DNA of 36,535 nt from Bacteroidaceae bacterium (GTDB lineage Bacteria; Bacteroidota; Bacteroidia; Bacteroidales; Bacteroidaceae): NCBI GenBank assembly GCA_017542145.1, contig JAFXXQ010000002.1, positions 1-36,535 of the forward strand, given 5' to 3'. The position numbers were made by a program, and so were the translations under genes. How positions within the stretch are numbered: position 1 is the first letter of the stretch; each line of letters begins with the position of its first letter. Positions 1-12,661 of the stretch are shown here, piece after piece. The notes beneath the pieces are model-generated. The model saw only the letters and a list, made by a program, of their open reading frames with translations. It was not told the DNA's origin and searched no databases.

Positions 1-468
1 GACATCGATGCCTGTAAAGGCGCCGCCCATGAACTGCCAGCCGCTGAAATGGCCGTTATTATCCGTCGTCTCATATTTATTGCCAGAGGCGTCGTAATGG
101 AAGGCGAGGAGTCTTGAGCATCCCGCCTGGACGCCGGCGTACAAGCTGATGCGTTCTGAAACGCCCCAATGACGTTCGTAACCCAGACTGAGGTCGCAGT
201 TGCTGTATCCAGACTTGTTTAGATTGCTTGAGGAAGTCGTCTCCTTGGTCTGCCCCCAATTGAACCCTAAGCGGAGGCGCAGGGCGTCGTTGTCCGTCAG
301 GAAATAGCGTAGTCTGATGCCATTGTCAATAAGGTTAAAAACTGCGCTTTCCGAAAATGGCCTGAGGCCGATTTCCACTCCCATATCGCCCTTCTCAGGC
401 ATTATGCCTTGCGCGTTCACACTCATGACTGCCACAAGGGCTGCCATCAAAATCATTGATTTCTTCAT
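1..468 (-). CDS. Outer-membrane beta-barrel protein, C-terminus cut off by window edge
   Basis: An open frame runs from an ATG at 466-468 to the left edge without a stop, giving 156 residues. The N-terminus is a standard signal peptide (MKKSMILMAALVAVMSVNAQ, cleavage expected after the AQ). It is followed by EKGDMGVEIGLRPF and then alternating short strands rich in Gly, Tyr and Phe, such as GIRLRYFLTDNDALRLRLGF and DLSLGYERHWG. This alternating pattern is what small 8-stranded outer-membrane barrels of Bacteroidetes look like. The function is unknown, and a structural or porin-like role is only inference. It lies 37 bp downstream of the next gene on the same strand and may be co-transcribed with it. 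The start is secure because the signal peptide begins at this ATG. Confidence 0.8.
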   Translation of the reverse strand, partial: MKKSMILMAALVAVMSVNAQGIMPEKGDMGVEIGLRPFSESAVFNLIDNGIRLRYFLTDNDALRLRLGFNWGQTKETTSSSNLNKSGYSNCDLSLGYERHWGVSERISLYAGVQAGCSRLLAFHYDASGNKYETTDNNGHFSGWQFMGGAFTGIDV

Positions 469-505
469 AAATCTTTTTACTAAATAAATGGTTATAAAAT
501 GGTTT

Positions 506-1384
506 TTATCGGTTCCACGGGCTCTGATAGGTGATGTGCCCCGTAACAAACATCTTGTAGCTATCCCTATAATACCAGAACAGGTAGATGCGGGCATAGG
601 TGTAGCCGGAATAGGCGCCTCGGGCCTTGTCCCATTTGCGGCAACGGATGATATAGCCGTCGCCTGTATTCATAGGCTCTTTTTCACTCCAGCCACTCTG
701 GGGTATCTCGTTGATATTCATGACGCCTTTGGAACGGCCAACGTTGATGATGCTGGCGTCGAATTCTTCGTCGCAGATGGGGCAGAGGTTGTACTCGTCG
801 TCAATCCTTAAGCCGCTGATGCCTTTGAAGTAGAGCGTGGTCCGTCCTGCTGGAATCCCTCGCAGGCAGAGCGAGCCGCCTCCATTCTTGGGATATCGGG
901 TCAAGCCTGCAGGGTCCTGGGCATATTCGAACTGGCAGCCTGTCAGCTCGTTCCATGTCTTGATGACGATGTCCTCATCAGTCTGCTTGCCTCCTTCTCC
1001 ATCGTTGATGATGAACTGGTAGATGGTGTTTTCATTCAGATAGAGCGCATAGTTGCCGTCCGTCAGCGTCGCAAGGTCTATCTGGCATCCGTCGGCATTG
1101 GGGTAAAGCCGCGAAAAGACAATATCCTGTGTGTCGTTATTATAGAGACTGACGGTGAAGTTTATTGTCTTCCCAAGAGTGAGGATGAGCGTCTTGTCTC
1201 GGATGATGACGGAGCAGGGAGTCCTCTCTGTGGCGTATTCTTCCGACGTGATGTAGATTCGGTCAACAATGCCCGTGCCTCGGATGACCAGTTCTTCCGG
1301 GGGAGTCTTGGTTTCAAGTGCACCCTCACATCCGCTGAGTACCAGCGCCGCGAGGAGGGAGAGGGTGAGAAGTGTCTTTTTCAT
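506..1384 (-). CDS. Unknown lipoprotein sharing its N-terminus with the adjacent serpin
   Basis: This is a 292-residue protein with a lipoprotein leader (MKKTLLTLSLLAALVLSGC, lipobox LSGC, Cys19), so it should be anchored in the envelope. I do not recognise the body. It contains a stretch with several cysteines (near residues 110, 155, 174, 210-213 and 257) and ends in an aromatic strand-rich segment, GYTYARIYLFWYYRDS. Residues 1-45 closely resemble the same part of the neighbouring serpin: both have MKKTL..LSLLAAL...GC followed by PEE..IR..GIVDRI. After that the two proteins are unrelated. The gene is 47 bp downstream of the serpin on the same strand, with an A/T-rich repeat-like spacer, so an operon is likely. 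Confidence 0.8.
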   Translation of the reverse strand: MKKTLLTLSLLAALVLSGCEGALETKTPPEELVIRGTGIVDRIYITSEEYATERTPCSVIIRDKTLILTLGKTINFTVSLYNNDTQDIVFSRLYPNADGCQIDLATLTDGNYALYLNENTIYQFIINDGEGGKQTDEDIVIKTWNELTGCQFEYAQDPAGLTRYPKNGGGSLCLRGIPAGRTTLYFKGISGLRIDDEYNLCPICDEEFDASIINVGRSKGVMNINEIPQSGWSEKEPMNTGDGYIIRCRKWDKARGAYSGYTYARIYLFWYYRDSYKMFVTGHITYQSPWNR

Positions 1385-1431
1385 ATACTTCTTATTTAAT
1401 TTCTAATTTCTAATTCCTAATTTTCTATTTT

Positions 1432-2709
1432 TTAATTCTCCTCAATGCTTTCCACCTTGCCGATGAAGAGGATGTTGTGGCTTTTGTTGTCGCGCACGGC
1501 AAAGACGAAGGGATGGTCAACAAAGAAATTGATGGGCTCGGGAGGGGGGACGTTGTCTCCAGAGAGCGTTATCCAACCACCCCATTCTGTGGCAGCTGCC
1601 ATTTCTGCACCGTTTTCGTCGATGCTGACAGATACGTCCTGATTGATGAACTGGAGGCTCAGTTCGGGATTGATGCGCGTGAGCGGATGCTGCATGGCTT
1701 TCCTGATGCCAAGTTCTTGTAAGGGGTCAAGTAGCTCGTAACTCGTTTTGAACTGGAATTTGGGCAGGTGTACGATGACTTGCCCGAAATCATACGGCGT
1801 GTTCCAGTCGATTTCAGAGAGGATGTCGTTTGCCGAATAGCCTTCAAGGGGAAGGGCTATGAGCATACTGAAATTCCGATAAATATAGTCCAAAGAAAGC
1901 AGACGATAGGAGGAGGCTTCAGCGTAGTGGTAATAGGATTTATTCTGCATCATGTCGACGGTCTGCTCTTCGCCGCTGGAGAGGACGAAGGTGTCCTTCC
2001 GGGTGCTGTCCGCTTTAAAGGGGATTGCCCATTCGGCTCCAAACCAAGTGGCATTGGCGGCAACGATGCGCGTGTCTGCAGTAATCGGAAGATTCAGCTC
2101 GTGGATGTTGCCATAGGTATGGTAGTAGGCCCATTGGCAGATGGAGTCCTTTGCCTGCGTGGTTTGGGTGAAGTCAAGATGGCCTATTTCGGCATCGTAG
2201 TAGGTCTTGTTGGTATTAATGAAGTTGCGGTTGATGGGGTAGCCCTTCTGCGTCCAGGCAGCGTTGGCGAGGCAGACGTTGTTGGTGCTCTCGAGGGCAT
2301 CGCGCAGTTTGAGGTACCAGGCGTTGAGGGCATCGAGGGTGACGCCCTTGCCGGCAATGCTGTCAAGCAGTTCGGCGCAGGCTTCGTCGTCCACGCCGTT
2401 AGCCAGCATACCGAGGGCGATCTCGAGGCTGAGGGGCGAGATGCAGACGTTCTTGTTCGGCTCGGCTTCAAGGCAGAGTTTGCCAAAAAGCTTTTGGGCA
2501 AAGTCGGCACCCATTTGGGCGTAGGCTTTTTCTTCGTTGCTGGGCGTCAGCATCAGGGGCATCGAATCTTCGCGTTTGAAAATGCGGTCCACGATGCCAC
2601 CCGGGCGGATGAGGGGTTCTTCGGGTGTGTTTCCTGAGTCAAATGCATCGTTGCATCCGCAGAACATCAGCGCTGCGAGGAGGGAGAGGATGAAAAGGGT
2701 CTTTTTCAT
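1432..2709 (-). CDS. Serpin-family lipoprotein (putative surface or periplasmic protease inhibitor)
   Basis: This 425-residue protein has a lipoprotein leader ending in FCGC (Cys19, or Cys17) and a full serpin fold of about 370 residues. Serpin landmarks seen are NVCISPLSLEIALGMLANG near residue 95, LANAAWTQKG, ANATWFGAEWAIPF with KDTF and VDMMQNK, and the C-terminal block VDHPFVFAVRDNKSHNILFIGKV. The hinge of the reactive loop is ENGAEMAAAT (residues 365-374). This keeps the small-residue stretch that inhibitory serpins need for loop insertion, although P14 is Ala rather than Thr/Ser and one P12-P9 position is Met. The loop between hinge and the HPF block is about eight residues longer than in alpha-1-antitrypsin, so the P1 residue cannot be assigned; candidates lie in WGGWITLSGDN. 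The family normally traps serine or cysteine proteases. The target, perhaps a host or competitor protease, is inference. Confidence 0.93.
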   Translation of the reverse strand: MKKTLFILSLLAALMFCGCNDAFDSGNTPEEPLIRPGGIVDRIFKREDSMPLMLTPSNEEKAYAQMGADFAQKLFGKLCLEAEPNKNVCISPLSLEIALGMLANGVDDEACAELLDSIAGKGVTLDALNAWYLKLRDALESTNNVCLANAAWTQKGYPINRNFINTNKTYYDAEIGHLDFTQTTQAKDSICQWAYYHTYGNIHELNLPITADTRIVAANATWFGAEWAIPFKADSTRKDTFVLSSGEEQTVDMMQNKSYYHYAEASSYRLLSLDYIYRNFSMLIALPLEGYSANDILSEIDWNTPYDFGQVIVHLPKFQFKTSYELLDPLQELGIRKAMQHPLTRINPELSLQFINQDVSVSIDENGAEMAAATEWGGWITLSGDNVPPPEPINFFVDHPFVFAVRDNKSHNILFIGKVESIEEN

Positions 2710-2752
2710 ATTCTATCGTTTATATTTTAATCTTCAATTTTCAATCTTCAAT

Positions 2753-4294
2753 TTATATCTTGAACAGGCTAAGGTAGGGCTCGGCAAGCTTGGCGCGGAG
2801 GCGGTGCTTGTGGGAGCGGATGGTGGTGTCGGTGACGCCGGTGCAGATGGTCTGCGTGTAGGTGGAGAAGCCGAGGCGGCAGAGGAGCAGGCAGGTAAGC
2901 TCGGAGTCACTGAGCGTGGGGCTCTGCTGGCGTAGCTCGTCCACGATGGGACGGAAGATGCGGAAGAGCTCCATCTGCAAGTTGGCGGTACGCTCAGAGG
3001 GGAAGGCGTCGAAGCCGCGCGTGCGGCTCAGGTGGATGGCGCTGAGCTCGTTGTTCCACGGGCTTTGCATGAACTGATTGATGCAGGCGCCCAGCTGCTC
3101 TTCGAAGTGAAGGGTGCTATTATCGTTCTTACGGGCATGTTGTTTTAGCCACCGATACCTGAAGCAAACCAGCGCAAAGCAAAAGAGCAGCCAATACAAC
3201 AGGATGGTGTAGTGACGAGTTGTCTGCCGCCGCTCCTGACTCAGTTCGTAACGGTGCAGCACATTCGACATGCGGACACGGTCCACGCTGCCATCAATGG
3301 TCTCCTTGAGGCTGGCGTAGTATTGCATGTGGCCATAGGCGCTTTCAAACTGTCCGCTGAGTGAATCGAGGGAGGCGAGGGCGCTGGTAGCCGAGGCTTC
3401 GAGGTAGAGATTGTCAGTCTGTCCGTAGCAGCGGTTCAGATAGAGCAGGGCAGAGTCGGGTTGGCCGAGGGCTTTGTACGCCTGCCCTTTTAAATAATAA
3501 GGAAAGAGTTTGTCGTCCCCTGTACGCAGCGATTCGGCCAGCGAGGCGTAGGCGAGGGCATCGGCAGCATTTCCCTTGCGGCGCGTGATGATGGAGAGCT
3601 GCTCGGCAGCGAGGGCTGTACCGATGGGGTTGTCGATGGCACGGCTTAGCGCCAGCAGGGTGACGTAGTTGTCGTATGATGCATCCCATTCTCCATCGGC
3701 CATCTGGCACTTGGCGATACCTTCGAGCGGCATAATCATACGGAGGCTGTCACGTGTGAAGACAGCACAATCATAAGCCCGACGGTACCACTCGCGCGAT
3801 TCGGCGAAGAGGTGCTGGTTGAAGAGGTGGTCGGCGATGTTCTGCGACGCGCGGCGTTCCATGACGTGGTCGGACAGCTCGCGGAAGCCGTCGGCTGCGG
3901 GCAGGTAGGCCTCGACAGCACGGAAATCATCGCCCAAGTCGCGGCAGACAGAGCCGAGGTAGAACTGCGAAAGGGCGCGCAGCTCCTTGTCGCGGCCGCG
4001 GTGGCTATAGTAATCGACAGCCGAAAGAATGAGCGAATCGGAGGCGTGAGGGATGAGGCATTTGTCTTGGGCCTGTGTATAGAGCACGGCATAGAGGGCA
4101 GCCTCCTTTTTCGATTTACGATGGGATGAATGGCTTTGTAGCGCGACGTCCATCTGCTCCAGTTCCTCCAGGGCACGAGCGGGGTCGGTGTTGATGTATG
4201 TCCGTATCTCGTTCAGCTGACGGTGGACATCGGAAGCCGTCGCGACAGACGTCGTCAGCAACAAGGCGAAGAGGAGAAAAACGACACGTTTCAT
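2753..4294 (-). CDS. Membrane-anchored TPR regulator with C-terminal LuxR-like helix-turn-helix
   Basis: This is a 513-residue protein. A signal peptide (MKRVVFLLFALLLTTSVATA) is followed by about 320 residues of tetratricopeptide-like helical repeats, for example ALEELEQMDVAL, DDFRAVEAYLPAADGFREL and PIGTALAAEQLSII. One membrane segment follows at about residues 360-381 (YTILLYWLLFCFALVCFRY). The cytoplasmic part ends in a helix-turn-helix (DSELTCLLLCRLGFSTYTQTICTGVTDTTIRSHKHRLRAKL, written here only to locate it at about 460-505). The layout, with periplasmic TPRs, one membrane helix and a cytoplasmic DNA-binding domain, is common among Bacteroidetes one-component regulators. The ligand and target genes are unknown, and the serpin and lipoprotein genes immediately downstream (43 bp) are the obvious candidates. 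The gene has its own promoter at 4318-4348. Confidence 0.85.
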   Translation of the reverse strand: MKRVVFLLFALLLTTSVATASDVHRQLNEIRTYINTDPARALEELEQMDVALQSHSSHRKSKKEAALYAVLYTQAQDKCLIPHASDSLILSAVDYYSHRGRDKELRALSQFYLGSVCRDLGDDFRAVEAYLPAADGFRELSDHVMERRASQNIADHLFNQHLFAESREWYRRAYDCAVFTRDSLRMIMPLEGIAKCQMADGEWDASYDNYVTLLALSRAIDNPIGTALAAEQLSIITRRKGNAADALAYASLAESLRTGDDKLFPYYLKGQAYKALGQPDSALLYLNRCYGQTDNLYLEASATSALASLDSLSGQFESAYGHMQYYASLKETIDGSVDRVRMSNVLHRYELSQERRQTTRHYTILLYWLLFCFALVCFRYRWLKQHARKNDNSTLHFEEQLGACINQFMQSPWNNELSAIHLSRTRGFDAFPSERTANLQMELFRIFRPIVDELRQQSPTLSDSELTCLLLCRLGFSTYTQTICTGVTDTTIRSHKHRLRAKLAEPYLSLFKI

Positions 4295-4317
4295 GCGATT
4301 CTTTTTCTAATTCGACG

Positions 4318-4348
4318 CAAAGATAGCGCCATTCTATATGTCGTGCAA
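4318..4348 (-). promoter_or_regulatory. Bacteroidetes-type promoter for the TPR regulator gene
   Basis: On the minus strand the box TATCTTTG (4318-4325) fits the Bacteroidetes -7 consensus TAnnTTTG. A TTG (4346-4348) lies 20 nt upstream, the usual distance for the -33 element. Transcription would begin near 4311, about 17 nt before the ATG at 4294. Confidence 0.6.
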
Positions 4349-4356
4349 GCAAAATG

Positions 4357-4395
4357 CCGTTGCAAAAGCGTTGCAACGGGTGTCGCAAAAGCGTT
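4357..4395. promoter_or_regulatory. Palindrome plus direct repeat upstream of the TPR-regulator promoter (operator candidate)
   Basis: A perfect inverted repeat CCGTTGCAA-N5-TTGCAACGG covers 4357-4379. The 11-mer GCAAAAGCGTT occurs at 4362-4372 and again at 4385-4395, 23 bp apart. The block lies directly upstream of the -33 element of the regulator promoter and next to the stop codon of the NlpC/P60 gene. An operator is more likely than a terminator because no T-run follows on either side. Confidence 0.45.
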
Positions 4396-5052
4396 TTATT
4401 CGTCGCTGAAGCAAAACCAGTCAAGAGAATCCGGCGGAAAAGAGGGCAGAGTGGGGCCGTGCGGTAGTGGCTCGGAGAGCTTGAGCGAGGGCATGATAGA
4501 GGCTGCGCCGGGGGCGAAGTCGGGTAGGATGCGGCGAGCACCGAGGTAGCGGGCCTGGTAATAGGGTTCGCTAAGGTGGGAAATGATGACGCCCGTGAGG
4601 GCAGCGTGGATGAAGGAGAACGATTTGCCGCCCGGGTCGGGGCCGATGTAGATGCCGACGTGGCCGGGAGTCTGCGAGATGCGTCGTCCGCTGAACACCA
4701 CGATGTCGCCCCGCTGCAGGTGCTTAATGCCCTTTTTGACAGGGCGCCCTTGATGAGATTGCCCGTTGGAGGAGTGGCTGAGGTTATATCCGAACTGGGC
4801 ATAGACATAGGAGGTGAACCCCGAGCAGTCGAATGCCGCAGGACCGCGGGCTGCATAGCGGTAGGGCTTGCCTAAGGATTGTCGGGCAAAATCAATGATG
4901 CTGTCGGCTGTAGCTGCAGCACGGAGAGAATCCTTGTTCACCCCTATTCCCCGCAGCGACGAGCAAGCGGAAAGAGACAGCATAAATGAAAAATGAAGAA
5001 TGAAGAATGAAAAATAAATAGCTTTTTTATTGGTGCGCTGCATACGGGACAT
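4396..5052 (-). CDS. NlpC/P60 (C40) cell-wall peptidase lipoprotein
   Basis: This 218-residue protein carries an NlpC/P60 domain at about residues 48-175. Catalytic residues are visible: Cys76 in DCSGF, His131 in PGHVGIYIG and His149 in SFIHA. Such enzymes cleave D-Glu to diamino-acid bonds in peptidoglycan stem peptides; the spr/YgeL-like short form acts in the periplasm. The lipobox LSAC puts the acylated Cys at residue 30. The hydrophobic core of the signal peptide (AIYFSFFILHFSF, residues 11-23) is encoded by a copy of the dispersed A/T-rich repeat described at 4983-5093, and the start codon also lies in that repeat. The tail after the domain (about 40 residues, proline-rich) has no recognised function. 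An alternative start is Met4. The gene is 41 bp downstream of the beta-galactosidase stop. Confidence 0.9.
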   Translation of the reverse strand: MSRMQRTNKKAIYFSFFILHFSFMLSLSACSSLRGIGVNKDSLRAAATADSIIDFARQSLGKPYRYAARGPAAFDCSGFTSYVYAQFGYNLSHSSNGQSHQGRPVKKGIKHLQRGDIVVFSGRRISQTPGHVGIYIGPDPGGKSFSFIHAALTGVIISHLSEPYYQARYLGARRILPDFAPGAASIMPSLKLSEPLPHGPTLPSFPPDSLDWFCFSDE

Positions 5053-5092
5053 ATTATTCTTTATTTTTCATTCTTCATTCTTCATTCTTGTA

Positions 5093-5093
<1 letters not shown>
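4983..5093. repeat. Dispersed inverted-repeat element, copy C (overlaps the start of the NlpC/P60 gene)
   Basis: The left arm is made of AATGAAGAATGAAAAAT-type units ending in AATAAATAGCTTTT. The right arm is TTTATTTTTCATTCTTCATT units, the reverse complement of the left. The middle carries CATACGGGACAT, which corresponds to TACAGGACAT in copies A (14323-14516) and B (31213-31361). Read on the minus strand this copy supplies the start codon and signal peptide of the NlpC/P60 gene. Confidence 0.75.
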
Positions 5094-10466
<5,373 letters not shown>

Positions 10467-10524
10467 GGCGCTTCGTCTTCGGGGTTGTTGGATGCGGTTT
10501 GCAGTCGTTTTGTAATCGAATGGA

Positions 10525-10532
10525 CAAAGATA
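10525..10532 (-). promoter_or_regulatory. Promoter -7 box for the GH78/GH2 pair
   Basis: Minus-strand TATCTTTG fits TAnnTTTG exactly. Transcription would start near 10518, some 50 nt before the chosen ATG at 10466 and after the terminator at 10544-10574. No good -33 TTTG at the normal distance is seen. Confidence 0.45.
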
Positions 10533-10543
10533 GGCAGAAAAAA

Positions 10544-10574
10544 CAAAAAAAGCGCCTTTCAGGGGCGCTTTTTT
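10544..10574 (-). terminator. Rho-independent terminator, probably bidirectional
   Basis: The stem AGCGCC (10551-10556) pairs with GGCGCT (10564-10569) and is extended by an A-run on one side and a T-run on the other, so it can work in both directions. On the minus strand it lies 22 nt after the stop codon of the lipoprotein gene at 10597 and ends the sigma-factor/barrel/lipoprotein transcript. Confidence 0.85.
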
Positions 10575-10596
10575 CACGTTTATCAGAAAAAAATGA

Positions 10597-11253
10597 TTAT
10601 TTTCGCTCGAAACTCAAGTAGAGCATGACATATTGGATAAATGTACAGCCCATGCTGTCGTAGCGATGATTGTTTTGTGTATATTCGGGGTAGAGGTCAT
10701 CCAGTTCAGCATATACGCCGTTTGTCTGATAGTGGATGATAAGGCTAAAACGATCTGCATCATAGGATTGGGCATTGGCTATGTCGGATGCATAGTTAGG
10801 CCATTCAGGGATAGCATCGAACGTGATTTCGGATGTCGTTTTATTCTCTGTGTAATAGAGCGTGAGATGCAGTACACCCGTTTCTTCTGTAGGATACCAT
10901 TGAAATTCATAGGCACTCCCATGGTCCAGCAGCGGGCATGAGTATCCTTCCTGAAGGCTGATGGTGCCCCAGCCGTCGCTCTGAAAGGTCCATGTGCCTT
11001 TCATTTCCTGGGAGTTAAACCCATTTATTTCGTCGCAGACGATACCATCTGAGGCGAGAACGTTGGTTCGGGTGATTGTGTAGTAGGAGGTAAGGTTCCA
11101 TTGTCCGACGTAGGGCTCAACATACAGGCGGTAAAAGAGGGTTCTTTCGGCATTATCTTCTTCCTTTATAAACGATTCGGTATCGTTGTCAACGGAACAG
11201 GCTGTGAGCAGCACCGTCAGGGCAAGGCTGAGGAGGTAGATTGTCTTTTTCAT
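10597..11253 (-). CDS. Unknown lipoprotein, possibly lipocalin-like
   Basis: This 218-residue protein starts MKKTIYLLSLALTVLLTAC (lipobox LTAC, Cys19), so it is an envelope lipoprotein. The segment VEPYVGQWNLTSYYTITRTN followed by KGTWTFQSDGWGTISL resembles the first strands of small lipocalin-like domains of Bacteroidetes lipoproteins, but I cannot confirm the family. It follows the barrel-fusion gene by 43 bp on the same strand and precedes a clear terminator, so it is probably the last gene of the ECF sigma-factor operon. Confidence 0.75.
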   Translation of the reverse strand: MKKTIYLLSLALTVLLTACSVDNDTESFIKEEDNAERTLFYRLYVEPYVGQWNLTSYYTITRTNVLASDGIVCDEINGFNSQEMKGTWTFQSDGWGTISLQEGYSCPLLDHGSAYEFQWYPTEETGVLHLTLYYTENKTTSEITFDAIPEWPNYASDIANAQSYDADRFSLIIHYQTNGVYAELDDLYPEYTQNNHRYDSMGCTFIQYVMLYLSFERK

Positions 11254-11296
11254 GTCGTCATATTATATAAATTCCTAATTCTTATTTTTATTAATT

Positions 11297-12661
11297 CTAT
11301 AAGGTATATTGCAGGGCGAGACGCAGGGCGAGTGCCAGCGGATGACCGGTGCGCGAGGTGGTGAGTCGTGTTTCGGTGAGGTGGTAGTTGACGCTGGGCT
11401 CGAAGGCGAGGCCGAAGTGATGCCCCATGTCGTAGCGGATACCGAGCTTGCTGCCAACGGCGTATTGCCAGGGGCGCTCGTTCTCTTTCCAGGTACCCAG
11501 TTGTGCGCTGAGGCAGCGCTCGACGGAGGCTCCCGCGCTGGCGGTGAGGGAGAGGGCGCCGTGCTCAATGAGGCGCCAACCCACGTAGAGCGGCATACCC
11601 AGGTACTGGATGCGTTGTGTGCGGGTAGAGGTGGGGGTGACGACCTGCGATGTGAGGACGTTCCATGTCATGCCGCTCTCGATGACGAGGCGTTCGATTG
11701 GCTCGTAGGCGATGGTGAAGCCGAGGCTTAGCTCGGGCTTATGATTGAAGACATAGCTGCCCATGTTGTTGTAGGAGTAGCGGGGCGGTGCGGCAGCAGG
11801 GCGGTTGCTGTAGTAGAAGTTGCTGTTGGTGAATACCGGTGCGCCAGGGATGGTGCTGGTAGTGCCTCCTGCTGCGCCTCCGCCCGGGATGCCGAGGGTG
11901 AGGCTGCGGCGTTTCGTGGAGGTGCTGAGGCTGGGAGTGGCAGCGGCCACCCACGACGATTGGGCATGGGTGGTGTTGGCGGCATGGACGGCTCCCGCGC
12001 TGGCATTGGCGATGGCGTGAGCAGTTGCGTTCTCCGAGACGGCTGGGGATTCGGTGTCCTTTGCGGTGGTGGCGATAGCGGAGGGGGCTGAATGATTCGA
12101 GTATTCGGAGTCTTCTGAACTTTCCGTTGCCTGCTCTCCTTTTTGTTCAAGCGTTTTTGTGATTCGGCTGCGGTGAGAAAGGGGTTTGTCATTCGCTGCC
12201 AGCAGCGGGGGATTATTCGTCTGCCCGAACGAGTAATCCGAGGACTCCGTAAAATCCGAAATAGCCACATCCTGGGGGCTGCTCGATGATTCTTGGATTT
12301 CCGTAGAAACCTGTTTATGGGCTGCCAGAGACTCGTCGGCAGGCGCAGAGGAGGGTGTGCCGAAGGGATCAATAATGAGTACTGCCGCCAGCACGGCAGC
12401 AGCAGCGGCCACCCATGCGGCCACGCGCTTCCAGGGTACCGCTCGGGGCGAGGGGGCGACGGTACCGCCCAGCTCCTTCTCCAGCCGTTGAGCTTTGCTC
12501 TTCCGCTGTCGCGATTCGGCATAACCCAAGTAAACTTGGTTCTGCTCTTGCTGCTCCAGCCGTTCCCAACCCCCGGCAGGAGGCGTAGCCTGCGCCCCTT
12601 TCATGCGGTCACGCACGGCATCCGTCCAGTCATTCTTTTGTTTCATATCGTCATTGTCCAT
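11297..12661 (-). CDS. Membrane protein with cytoplasmic N-terminus and C-terminal outer-membrane-type beta-barrel, partner of ECF sigma factor
   Basis: This is a 454-residue protein. Residues 1-85 are charged and lack a signal peptide (WTDAVRDRMKGAQATPPAGGWERLEQQ). One hydrophobic segment lies at about 90-108 (VAAWVAAAAAVLAAVLII). Residues 110-290 are a Ser/Thr/Ala-rich linker. From about 300 to the end the sequence alternates like a small outer-membrane barrel (LSLGFTIAYEPIERLVIESGMTW, LYVGWRLI, SKLGIRYDMGHHFGLAFEPSVNY). The N-terminal half resembles the anti-sigma-like proteins that accompany ECF sigma genes in Bacteroidetes, and the operon order supports this. The gene overlaps the end of the sigma-factor gene by 11 nt; Met6 at 12646 is an alternative start. 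A direct sigma-binding role is inference. Confidence 0.8.
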   Translation of the reverse strand: MDNDDMKQKNDWTDAVRDRMKGAQATPPAGGWERLEQQEQNQVYLGYAESRQRKSKAQRLEKELGGTVAPSPRAVPWKRVAAWVAAAAAVLAAVLIIDPFGTPSSAPADESLAAHKQVSTEIQESSSSPQDVAISDFTESSDYSFGQTNNPPLLAANDKPLSHRSRITKTLEQKGEQATESSEDSEYSNHSAPSAIATTAKDTESPAVSENATAHAIANASAGAVHAANTTHAQSSWVAAATPSLSTSTKRRSLTLGIPGGGAAGGTTSTIPGAPVFTNSNFYYSNRPAAAPPRYSYNNMGSYVFNHKPELSLGFTIAYEPIERLVIESGMTWNVLTSQVVTPTSTRTQRIQYLGMPLYVGWRLIEHGALSLTASAGASVERCLSAQLGTWKENERPWQYAVGSKLGIRYDMGHHFGLAFEPSVNYHLTETRLTTSRTGHPLALALRLALQYTL

